Source: Lactobacillaceae bacterium
GTDB taxonomy: Bacteria > Bacillota > Bacilli > Lactobacillales > Lactobacillaceae
NCBI GenBank assembly: GCA_031261865.1
Contig: JAISIV010000125.1
Location: 1-14,298, forward strand
Reading direction: 5' to 3'
DNA length: 14,298 nucleotides
Below the pieces are notes generated by a model. The model was given only the letters and a program-made list of their open reading frames with translations, was not told the DNA's origin and searched no databases. The stretch's first letter is position 1. Every line of letters starts with the position of its first letter. Shown here piece by piece: positions 1 to 6,578 of the stretch. Position numbers and translations under genes: made by a program.

Positions 1-929
1 TCTACTTCCTCTTCTTCCAAAAGCTTAGTTAGAAGTCTCATAGCAACCGCTCCGATATCGAATTTAGGTTGAGTAATAGAACTTAAGGCCGGCCTCGTGT
101 ATTGAGTGATCTTAGTGTCGTCACTGGTAATTAACTGGAAATCATTAGGGACTGCAATGGAATTATCAACCATGTAATTGGCGATTCCAGCTGCGACTTC
201 GTCTTGCATAACCACAGCCGCTTCAATTCCTTGTTCGATAAACTTCTTGCCTAATTCGTAACCGTCAGAATATTCATCCCCATAAAAAACCTCACACTCA
301 GGAAGAGACTTCTTAAATCCTTCAACTTCAATACCGGTTACTGGTGTATTAGCGTTTTTTGCAACAAGCACAATCTTTTGATTCTTCGTGCCTGGCTTTA
401 AAATCTCAACGGCTTGTTGAACGGCTTGTTCATAATCAATCGATACCGAAGCAAACTGGCTTTCACCGGTATGAGTTCCTGTAAAGACTACCGGCACACT
501 AGTAGCTTTCAATTCATTAATCGTAGTCAAACTAGGATTGTCATCCATATAAATGATGCCATCAACTTGTTTTTCTAGCAATGATTGTAAAGCATCATTT
601 TTGCCTAAATTCTCGTTGTTTGCAGTAATCGATGCCACCACGGAATATGAATACATTTTTGCAACAGCATCAACCCCCTGTGCTAATTCAGCTGTGAAAA
701 GATCCGTTAAATTAGGCATGATCAAACCAATAGTCGTTGACTTAGAGGTTGCTAGCCCTTTAGCTAAGGAATTAGGATGATAGTCCAATTTTTTAATAAC
801 ATCTTGAACTTTTAACCTAGTGGCTTCCTTAACGCTATTTGTATTATTTATGACACGTGAAACGGTTGCTAAGCTCACGCCAGCTTCTCTAGCAACATCG
901 TAAATTGTAGGCAACTTGTCTGCACTCAT
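1..929 (-). CDS. ccpA: CcpA-type LacI-family transcriptional regulator (3' end cut by window edge)
   Basis: Catabolite control protein A-type regulator; CcpA binds cre operators together with Ser46-phosphorylated HPr to control carbon metabolism. I read 309 uninterrupted codons from ATG at 929. The helix-turn-helix is at residues 8-27 (TIYDVAREAGVSLATVSRVI) and the hinge helix near 52-60 (PNSLAKGLA, with Leu55 as the intercalating residue). A periplasmic-binding-protein-like effector domain follows. The DIGAVAMRLLTK segment just before the window edge is typical of the CcpA surface that contacts HPr, and argues for CcpA over a sugar-specific LacI repressor. CcpA proteins are about 330 residues, so roughly 20 are missing. 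The start is forced because an in-frame TAG lies four codons upstream. No Shine-Dalgarno precedes it. Only the upstream neighbour (an acyl-CoA ligase, 39 bp away) is visible, so the common ccpA partner pepQ cannot be judged. A CcpA paralogue remains possible. Confidence 0.8.
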   Translation of the reverse strand, partial: MSADKLPTIYDVAREAGVSLATVSRVINNTNSVKEATRLKVQDVIKKLDYHPNSLAKGLATSKSTTIGLIMPNLTDLFTAELAQGVDAVAKMYSYSVVASITANNENLGKNDALQSLLEKQVDGIIYMDDNPSLTTINELKATSVPVVFTGTHTGESQFASVSIDYEQAVQQAVEILKPGTKNQKIVLVAKNANTPVTGIEVEGFKKSLPECEVFYGDEYSDGYELGKKFIEQGIEAAVVMQDEVAAGIANYMVDNSIAVPNDFQLITSDDTKITQYTRPALSSITQPKFDIGAVAMRLLTKLLEEEEV

Positions 930-935
930 AGATAC

Positions 936-964
936 AGTCTACCGACAAACGCCATATATTGCAA
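936..964 (-). promoter_or_regulatory. Putative promoter of the ccpA-like gene
   Basis: The minus strand shows TTGCAA (964-959) and TAGACT (941-936) separated by exactly 17 nt. Each hexamer matches the sigma-A consensus at 4 of 6 positions. Only six bases separate the -10 from the ATG, so the start site would fall at or next to the start codon. The -35 sits inside the cre. Hexamer quality is moderate. Confidence 0.5.
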
Positions 965-973
965 GCGCTTACA
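960..973 (-). promoter_or_regulatory. Catabolite responsive element (cre) in front of the ccpA-like gene
   Basis: The minus strand reads TGTAAGCGCTTGCA, matching the cre consensus TGNAANCGNWNNCA at every fixed position and nearly a perfect palindrome. It overlaps the TAA stop codon of the acyl-CoA ligase (969-971) and the putative -35 of the regulator gene (959-964). Binding of CcpA here should block initiation at that promoter and could also act as a roadblock to read-through from the upstream operon. Autoregulation of ccpA is known in some lactic acid bacteria; here it is inferred from position. Confidence 0.85.
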
Positions 974-2441
974 TCTTTTCTAGTTTTTCAACAAGTTTAT
1001 TGCGGACAACTTTCCCGGTCCCATTTCGTGGAAAATCATCGACAAAATAAATTTTAGTTGGTCTCTCCGGCAAAGATAGGTGTTCAGAAGCATAATTTTG
1101 GATTTGAGCAACCATTTCATCATCAGTTAATCCTTGATTAGACACAATCACGGCAGCAGTGACTTCTTCGCCATATAGTGTATTTGGCATTCCTACTACT
1201 ACAACATCTTGAATGAATGGAATATTTAACAGATTATTTTCGATCGCTTTGGGAGCTACTTTTTCACCACCGCGATTAATCAATTCTTTGATGCGGCCAA
1301 CAATTGATAAATAACCATTTTCATCGAATCTGCCTAAATCACCAGTTTTCAACCAACCATCAATAAATGATGATGGATTAGAATCCAAATAATCCGAAAT
1401 AACGTGATCTCCTTTTAAGAGAATTTCACCTTCAACACCTGCGCTATCTGTAATCTGGTCGTCGACTAATAACTTAATTTCCGTATACACCGGTAATCCA
1501 ACTGAACCAACTTTGGTTGCTTTCAACGGATTTAATGCAATTAGCGAGGCGGCTTCAGTCATTCCATAGCCTTCTACAACTTCAATACCAAAAGTATTTT
1601 TGAACTCAAGAAGCGATTCTTCAGGCAAAGAGAAACTAGCAGAGCGGACATATTTCAACTCCACTTCATCTTTTCTAGCATTAAAAGAATTAATTGCCTT
1701 TTCATTCATTTGCAAAATCGAAATAATTGTCGGTACCAAAGAAACCCAAGTGACATCGTTATCAGCGACCTGATTCCAAAAATTGCTAGCGGAAAACTTT
1801 TTTGCGACAACCAATTTGCCACCAGAAACTCGAGTAGAAAGAGTAGAAATAATTTGGGCATTAATATGAAACATTGGCATAACAACCATATTGGTATCGT
1901 CTTTAGCGAGTGATTGAGATTGTCCAACATGAATGGCTGAATTGAGAATTTGCTGATGCGTTAATGGAACTCTTTTGGGTTTACCGGTAGTGCCGGAAGT
2001 ATTTAAAATAAGCGCAATCGAGGATTCACGGTTCATTTTAGTGGTGGGAAGATTACTAATGTAAAAGTTGAAATCTTCAAAACTACTGTTTAACAATTCT
2101 GGATGGTTTAGTTCCTTTTCGAAAAAGACTGCCTTATATCCGTATTCAAAAATCTCATCAGCGATTTCACTTTCACCACTGGTAGGTGCAATCGGATGAA
2201 CGGTAGCACCAATCTCCCAGAGAGCTTGTTCTAAGATAGGATAATTTTTATCGTTTTCCAGAGCAGTTACTACTACATCACCTTCACTGATACCACGTTC
2301 AACCAATTCTTTTTTATAATTTTTTATCAGTTCTAAAATTTTCTGGCCAGTGAGCCAAGTCTCATCTTCGACGTTTTTTATTAGGTCTTTATCTAAATTG
2401 TCGTTTAAAACCTGAGTCAGTTTTTCAGTTAAATTACTCAT
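969..2441 (-). CDS. Acyl-CoA ligase (ANL superfamily, AMP-forming)
   Basis: A 490-residue cytoplasmic adenylate-forming ligase that should activate a carboxylic acid to an acyl-adenylate and then a CoA thioester. Core motifs are intact: the P-loop TSGTTGKPK (148-156), FH at 191-192, YGMTE (292-296), TGD (366-368), GRIKELINRGGEK (382-394) and the catalytic-lysine motif GTGK (Lys477). Length is normal. From memory, the stretches around PMFH, GRIKELINRGGEK and TKIYFVDDFPRNGTGK most resemble the fungal/plant Pcs60/AAE3 oxalyl-CoA synthetase group. This is suggestive only, and the substrate is unknown. The ATG directly abuts the TAA of the ATPase gene, with GGAGAT six bases upstream. It is the last gene of the operon with the SsuABC-like importer, which points to activation of the imported compound. 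No terminator follows it. Confidence 0.85.
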   Translation of the reverse strand: MSNLTEKLTQVLNDNLDKDLIKNVEDETWLTGQKILELIKNYKKELVERGISEGDVVVTALENDKNYPILEQALWEIGATVHPIAPTSGESEIADEIFEYGYKAVFFEKELNHPELLNSSFEDFNFYISNLPTTKMNRESSIALILNTSGTTGKPKRVPLTHQQILNSAIHVGQSQSLAKDDTNMVVMPMFHINAQIISTLSTRVSGGKLVVAKKFSASNFWNQVADNDVTWVSLVPTIISILQMNEKAINSFNARKDEVELKYVRSASFSLPEESLLEFKNTFGIEVVEGYGMTEAASLIALNPLKATKVGSVGLPVYTEIKLLVDDQITDSAGVEGEILLKGDHVISDYLDSNPSSFIDGWLKTGDLGRFDENGYLSIVGRIKELINRGGEKVAPKAIENNLLNIPFIQDVVVVGMPNTLYGEEVTAAVIVSNQGLTDDEMVAQIQNYASEHLSLPERPTKIYFVDDFPRNGTGKVVRNKLVEKLEKM

Positions 2442-3158
2442 TTAATCTCCAGTAATATCATGCAGAATTTCTTTAACAACTTTTTGGAATGCAGGCGTTG
2501 TAGAATCGCGTGGGCGATCTAAATGTCTTAAGTCGAATTTTTCCGACAGTGTTTCTCGATTAACCACATATACTTCGTCAGCAACTTTTACGGCTTCTTC
2601 AACATCGTGTGTAACTAATACTCCGGTGAATTTAAATCTTTGCCATAAATCAACAATTAGTTGTTGCATGTTGCGGCGAGTCAATGCATCTAAAGCACCT
2701 AATGGTTCGTCAAGCAATAATAATTCAGGTTGGGTAATTAAAGCACGCGCTAAAGCCACACGCTGTTGTTCTCCACCAGATAAAGCATTTGGATAAGATT
2801 CCGATAAATGATCTAAGCCAACTTCTTTTAAAAGGCCCATGGCTTGTTGAGACGTACTTTGATCGTTAACCAGAAGCACGTTATCAATCACTTTTTCCCA
2901 TGGTAGAAGTCGCCCGTTTTGAAACATGATTCTAGTGTCGGCTTGGATGCCAGAAAATTTTTGATCTTTTTTTAACAGCTCCCCTGCGGTAGCTTCTTCA
3001 ATTCCAGAAATTAATCTCAGTAGTGTCGACTTACCACCACCGGACTTCCCTACTAGGGCTACAATGCTTCCCGTTTCAACCTTAAAATTAACATGATCAA
3101 TAATGGTTCTGCCGTTGTAGGCTTTTTTTAGATTTTTTGCTTCAAGAAAAGTACTCAT
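2442..3158 (-). CDS. ssuB: ABC transporter ATP-binding protein, SsuB/TauB-like
   Basis: ATPase subunit (238 residues) of a nitrate/sulfonate/taurine-type importer. All ABC motifs are present: Walker A GKSGGGKST (37-45), Q-loop glutamine at 80 in MFQNGRLLPW, signature LSGGEQQR (126-133), Walker B LLLLDEP (146-152), D-loop ALD and the H-loop histidine at 184 in VTHD. The MFQ...RLLPW segment is typical of the SsuB/TauB group. The ATG overlaps the permease stop as ATGA, preceded by GGAGAGGTGA, so translation is probably coupled. Motifs cannot separate sulfonate from other NitT/TauT substrates, and the ssu name rests mainly on the adjacent binding protein. Confidence 0.85.
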   Translation of the reverse strand: MSTFLEAKNLKKAYNGRTIIDHVNFKVETGSIVALVGKSGGGKSTLLRLISGIEEATAGELLKKDQKFSGIQADTRIMFQNGRLLPWEKVIDNVLLVNDQSTSQQAMGLLKEVGLDHLSESYPNALSGGEQQRVALARALITQPELLLLDEPLGALDALTRRNMQQLIVDLWQRFKFTGVLVTHDVEEAVKVADEVYVVNRETLSEKFDLRHLDRPRDSTTPAFQKVVKEILHDITGD

Positions 3159-3919
3159 GCTTTCACCTCTCCAACCTGCCAGCTCAATAATTCTTCTTCT
3201 AGGAATTTAGCAATAGAATCCGACAACTTACCTAAAATTGCATACATAACGACGACTAGAATTAGAGTTTTGGTATTGGCGAAATTTTGAGCATCAGTTG
3301 CCATATAACCTAATCCGGATTTAGCATTGACGGTTTCAGCAACAATCAAAGTTGTCCACATTACGCCAAGTGCATATCTAACACCGACCAAAATACTTGG
3401 TAATGCGCCAGGGAAAATGATTTTTTTAAACATCTTGCTGCGCGACAATTGATACAGTTGCCCCATTTCAATTAAGTCAGGACTGACATTTTTTATGCCG
3501 TTGTAGGTATTGATATAAATTGGAAACATCACACCTAAAGCAACTAGATAAACTTTTGCCGGTTCACCAATTCCAAACCAAACGATAAAAAGAGGAAGTA
3601 AAGCAAGGTGTGGAATATTTCGAATCATTTGAATGGTCGAATCAAGAAGATTTCTAGATAGGGTCGATAGTGCATTTGCCATCCCCAAAACAAAACCAAT
3701 ACTTCCACCTAACAAAAATCCTAAAGTTGCGCGATATAAACTAACAGCAATGTTCTTAGGAAGGGTTCCATTTTTAGTCAATTTAATTCCTTGTTGGATA
3801 ACTTGCAGTGGACTTGGAATCACCTTAGTATCTAAAATGCCAACTACCGCAGATAACTGCCAAAAAATTATGAGAAGGACAGGAATTATCCAAGGGATAA
3901 ATTTCTTTAATTTATTCAT
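3155..3919 (-). CDS. ssuC: ABC transporter permease, SsuC/TauC-like
   Basis: Membrane permease of the importer, 254 residues from the chosen start, with about six hydrophobic segments. The cytoplasmic coupling loop typical of binding-protein-dependent permeases lies around LYQLSRSKMFKKIIFPGALP, followed by SILVGVRYALGVMWTTLIVAE, the usual ending of this motif in SsuC/TauC proteins. I chose the ATG at 3919. TAAAGGA lies 11 nt upstream of it, whereas for the upstream in-frame ATG at 3931 the AAAGG directly touches the start codon. The chosen start overlaps the end of the binding-protein gene by 8 bases (AATGAATAA), and the permease gene ends in an ATGA overlap with the ATPase gene. Confidence 0.82.
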   Translation of the reverse strand: MNKLKKFIPWIIPVLLIIFWQLSAVVGILDTKVIPSPLQVIQQGIKLTKNGTLPKNIAVSLYRATLGFLLGGSIGFVLGMANALSTLSRNLLDSTIQMIRNIPHLALLPLFIVWFGIGEPAKVYLVALGVMFPIYINTYNGIKNVSPDLIEMGQLYQLSRSKMFKKIIFPGALPSILVGVRYALGVMWTTLIVAETVNAKSGLGYMATDAQNFANTKTLILVVVMYAILGKLSDSIAKFLEEELLSWQVGEVKA

Positions 3920-4910
3920 TAATAATGGCATCCTTTACATTTATTTTGGTATCGATCATATCGTTGTCGTATAAAACATCAGCAATGTCTTGTTGTTCAT
4001 TAATAATCGTAGAATCTGAAAGACTAGCCATACCGTAGGTTCTACGAGAGACTTGCAATTCGGCGACATCTTCATCAAGACCTAACTCTTTTACAAAAGT
4101 TTTAATTAATGTCGAATGATTGTTATTGGCCCACTTCATAGCAATCTTTCCATCCTTATTAAGGAGATCAATTAAGTCACTGTGCTTTGAGGCCCATTTT
4201 TTTGTCGACAAAAAGAAATTGTAATCGCCAGAATATCCTTTAGCAGTCGTTAAAACTTTTGCATTATTTTGAATTTCCGCTGCCGCTGAATACGGATCCC
4301 AAGTGACCCAGGCATCAACTTTACCTGTTTGAAAAGCTGTGGCTGCAGCACTTTGTCCAAGATTGGTTTCAGTAATATCATTTAGTGTGAGATCAGCACT
4401 TTGAAGAGCTTTGATTAAGAAATATGTTGATGATGTCCCAAAACCATAAGCAACCGTTTTGCCCTTAAGATCAGCGATGCTAGAAATTTCAGAATCTTCA
4501 GGTACTAAAATCATTGATGATTCTGATTTAGAAGTGGTGGCTCCTACATAGACTACATTCGTACCCGAAGCTTGGCTAACTACGGGTGGTGTATTACCAG
4601 TGCGGCCGAACTGGATGTGATTGGAAGTAAGGGCTGTAAGAAGAGACGTTCCATCTTGGAATAGTGTCCACTTGATTTTGTAGCCTAATTTCTTGGCATC
4701 TTTGGCGAATTGCCCATTCATGCGAATAATATCGGCTTCATCTCCTCTTTGATAACCAAAGTTAACAACGGTAAGGTTTTTAGAATCCGTAGATGAACTA
4801 CCTTGATTTGATTCACTTCGTAGAACCAAAAAACCTGCTACAGCAGTAGCTACCCAAGCCAAGGCTAACAAGGAATATATTATTTTCTTAAAAGTATTTT
4901 TCTTTTTCAT
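3912..4910 (-). CDS. ssuA: SsuA-like substrate-binding protein with N-terminal membrane anchor
   Basis: Extracytoplasmic binding protein (332 residues) of the aliphatic sulfonate/NitT-TauT group. Family landmarks are GNTPPVVSQA (105-114), VVYVGAT (119-125), ADLKGKTVAYGFGTSSTY (146-163) and VDAWVTWDPYSAAAE (198-212). Residues 9-30 form a hydrophobic helix after a Lys-rich start. There is no cysteine after it (RSESNQGSSS follows), so it is not a standard lipoprotein; it may stay anchored by this helix or be cleaved as a secreted protein. Its ATG overlaps the acyltransferase stop (ATGA), with AGAGGGG just upstream. No SsuD monooxygenase is nearby, so an organic acid or other ligand is as possible as a sulfonate. 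Confidence 0.82.
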   Translation of the reverse strand: MKKKNTFKKIIYSLLALAWVATAVAGFLVLRSESNQGSSSTDSKNLTVVNFGYQRGDEADIIRMNGQFAKDAKKLGYKIKWTLFQDGTSLLTALTSNHIQFGRTGNTPPVVSQASGTNVVYVGATTSKSESSMILVPEDSEISSIADLKGKTVAYGFGTSSTYFLIKALQSADLTLNDITETNLGQSAAATAFQTGKVDAWVTWDPYSAAAEIQNNAKVLTTAKGYSGDYNFFLSTKKWASKHSDLIDLLNKDGKIAMKWANNNHSTLIKTFVKELGLDEDVAELQVSRRTYGMASLSDSTIINEQQDIADVLYDNDMIDTKINVKDAIINE

Positions 4911-6067
4911 GCTTCCCCTCTTTTAATAAACGATAAATAACCTTTTCCAATTGGTCGGCCGACTAAGTAATGTAGGCCTTTAGTGTTAAATAATGTCCAA
5001 CTAATAAGTGCTGCCATTGCAACAATTAACACAGTTGAAATCGGCCAAGCAATCCAATTAATCCAAGAATCCAGAGGAATCCCATTACTAAACCAGGTGA
5101 AAAGTCTTAAGGGTATGGTTTGGGTTAGATAAATTCCGAAAGCAACTTTTTGAACTGCGGAAACGAAATAAGTGAATTTTGGTCTTGATCCTGATTTTAC
5201 TAATGCGTCATACCTTGTAGATAAATAAAAAATGTTTCCAATGACAATCAAGGCATAAACCGGAAATAATGGTTGATGAACTTCATATGACTTAGAGGTG
5301 GATAATCCTAAAACAAAACGGTCGAAGAAAAAATAAGAGGTGATAACTACTATTCCAATAATTAAACTTACATGTAGTTTTTTGTGATGTTGGACAATCC
5401 AATTCTCAACTTCTTGATAATGAATCCCAGCCAAGGCTCCAGCAATAAAATAACCCTCATAAGTTCCGACGAACATACCGTAATGCGTTAGAAAATATGG
5501 CCAGCCAACATGAGACATTTCTGGATAAAAATACTTGTAAAAAACGGTAATTAAGATTTGAACCGCCATAGTGATAACAAAGAGCATCAAATGATGATTA
5601 ACCGTTTTTTTCAGGAGCCATCGCAACAACGGGAAAAGTAAATAAAGTTGGATCATCACGTAAATGAAATATAGATAAAAACCGTCTCCAGTTAATAAAT
5701 CGATACCATACCTCACCCACCAACTCCCAGTGAGTACTTCCCCCATATCATGCGTTATCCAATCATAAATAAACATCCATGAAAAATATGGAATCAGAAT
5801 CCAAAAGAAACGTTTTTTCCAAAAGTCGACCGTTTTAAAAGGTTTATTGAATGAATTGAGAAATAACACCATCCCCGAAATAAACATAAACCCGAAACGC
5901 GTAAAATGCATCGGCATATGAAAAGCGGCCAAAATGTAATAAGACACACTATTTTCGATAAAACGAGCCTGAAAAATACTTGAGGTATGAACGGTTAAAA
6001 CACCGATAATAAATAACAGACGCATTAAGTCGACGCCGTATAGGTATTGCTTTTTGTCTGCAGACAT
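4907..6067 (-). CDS. Acyltransferase-3 family multi-pass membrane protein
   Basis: A 386-residue integral membrane protein with about ten hydrophobic segments, of the acyltransferase-3 (OafA/YrhL-like) family that transfers acyl groups, usually acetyl, to surface carbohydrates or other exported acceptors. The family's N-terminal signature is visible: YGVDLMRLLFIIGVLTVHT (10-28), with conserved Arg16 and His27. The frame stays open upstream to 6355, but that stretch overlaps atpC in another frame and crosses the atp terminator. The ATG at 6067 (MSADKKQ) is the right start for the family. It has no Shine-Dalgarno, and a TACATT hexamer lies seven bases upstream. The stop overlaps the binding-protein gene as ATGA, so this is the first gene of the importer/ligase operon. 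Acceptor and donor are unknown. Confidence 0.82.
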   Translation of the reverse strand: MSADKKQYLYGVDLMRLLFIIGVLTVHTSSIFQARFIENSVSYYILAAFHMPMHFTRFGFMFISGMVLFLNSFNKPFKTVDFWKKRFFWILIPYFSWMFIYDWITHDMGEVLTGSWWVRYGIDLLTGDGFYLYFIYVMIQLYLLFPLLRWLLKKTVNHHLMLFVITMAVQILITVFYKYFYPEMSHVGWPYFLTHYGMFVGTYEGYFIAGALAGIHYQEVENWIVQHHKKLHVSLIIGIVVITSYFFFDRFVLGLSTSKSYEVHQPLFPVYALIVIGNIFYLSTRYDALVKSGSRPKFTYFVSAVQKVAFGIYLTQTIPLRLFTWFSNGIPLDSWINWIAWPISTVLIVAMAALISWTLFNTKGLHYLVGRPIGKGYLSFIKRGEA

Positions 6068-6074
6068 ATATAAA

Positions 6075-6083
6075 AATGTATCA
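6075..6083 (-). promoter_or_regulatory. Putative extended -10 of the acyltransferase/ssu operon
   Basis: The minus strand reads TGATACATT: a TG dinucleotide, one base, then TACATT (4 of 6 matches to TATAAT). Seven bases separate it from the ATG at 6067, so the transcript would start about at the start codon. No convincing -35 was found. A promoter is expected because the atp terminator lies immediately upstream and the five-gene operon follows. Confidence 0.35.
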
Positions 6084-6111
6084 AATAAGGAATTAATGAA
6101 CCTAAAGTGAA

Positions 6112-6146
6112 AATAAAAAAACCAATTTCCGTGTAGAAATTGGTTT
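6112..6146 (-). terminator. Intrinsic terminator of the atp operon
   Basis: The minus strand reads AAACCAATTTC, loop TACACG, then GAAATTGGTTT, followed by a T-rich run with only two A/C interruptions. This is a perfect 11-bp stem (6119-6146) plus U-tract, located 6 bases after the atpC stop. It separates the ATP synthase operon from the acyltransferase operon. Confidence 0.9.
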
Positions 6147-6152
6147 GAGATA

Positions 6153-6578
6153 TTACTTAAGTTTTGAAGTATTGATTCGATTAATTGCTCTAGCGAGTGC
6201 CACTTCAGCTCGTTTACGATCATCGGCGGTTTGAGCAGCTTGAGCACGTTTTTCAGCACGCAGACGAGCCGCTTCAGCACGATGCACATCAATATCACGA
6301 GAATCCTCAGCACTAGGAGCCACAATCGTAAGCAAATTATCTGAGAATTCAGCAAAACCGCCGTTCACAGCATAAACTTCAGTATCGTCACCAATATGGA
6401 AACGAGCCTGATCAATTTTCAATGCCGCTACAAGTGGCAAACGGTTAGCCATAATTCCGACTTCCCCGTCAGTTGTAGCTAATACCGCCATGTCGACACG
6501 TTGGCTATCGAATGCAGTACCGTCAGGGGTAACAATTGTAACCTGTAAGGTCTTTGTTGCTGTTTCAGCTTCAGCCAT
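6153..6578 (-). CDS. atpC: F1Fo ATP synthase epsilon subunit
   Basis: Central-stalk subunit of F1, 141 residues. It couples rotation and in many bacteria inhibits ATP hydrolysis through its C-terminal helices. The N-terminal beta-sandwich is recognised from LQVTIVTPDG (11-20), the GEVGIMANRLPLVAAL segment and YAVNGGFAEF. A C-terminal helical hairpin follows, rich in Ala, Arg and Glu. It starts with a short MAEAETATKT leader before the conserved core, slightly longer than usual. The ATG overlaps the atpD stop (TAATG). The only upstream purine run (AAGGCAAAG) is 11 or more bases away, so translation probably depends on coupling to atpD. It is the last gene of the operon and is followed by a strong terminator. 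Confidence 0.97.
   Translation of the reverse strand: MAEAETATKTLQVTIVTPDGTAFDSQRVDMAVLATTDGEVGIMANRLPLVAALKIDQARFHIGDDTEVYAVNGGFAEFSDNLLTIVAPSAEDSRDIDVHRAEAARLRAEKRAQAAQTADDRKRAEVALARAINRINTSKLK

Noticed and set aside
553..780. 75-codon plus-strand open frame opposite the ccpA-like gene
   Set aside because: It is a shadow of the intact minus-strand regulator, whose 309 codons I read through without a break.
3633..3974. 113-codon plus-strand open frame opposite ssuC and ssuA
   Set aside because: It is antisense to two overlapping conserved genes, and its translation shows no family features.
6068..6355. Upstream extension of the acyltransferase reading frame, giving a 482-residue protein
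   Set aside because: It overlaps atpC in another frame and crosses a strong terminator, and the extra residues match nothing. The family signature begins shortly after the ATG at 6067.
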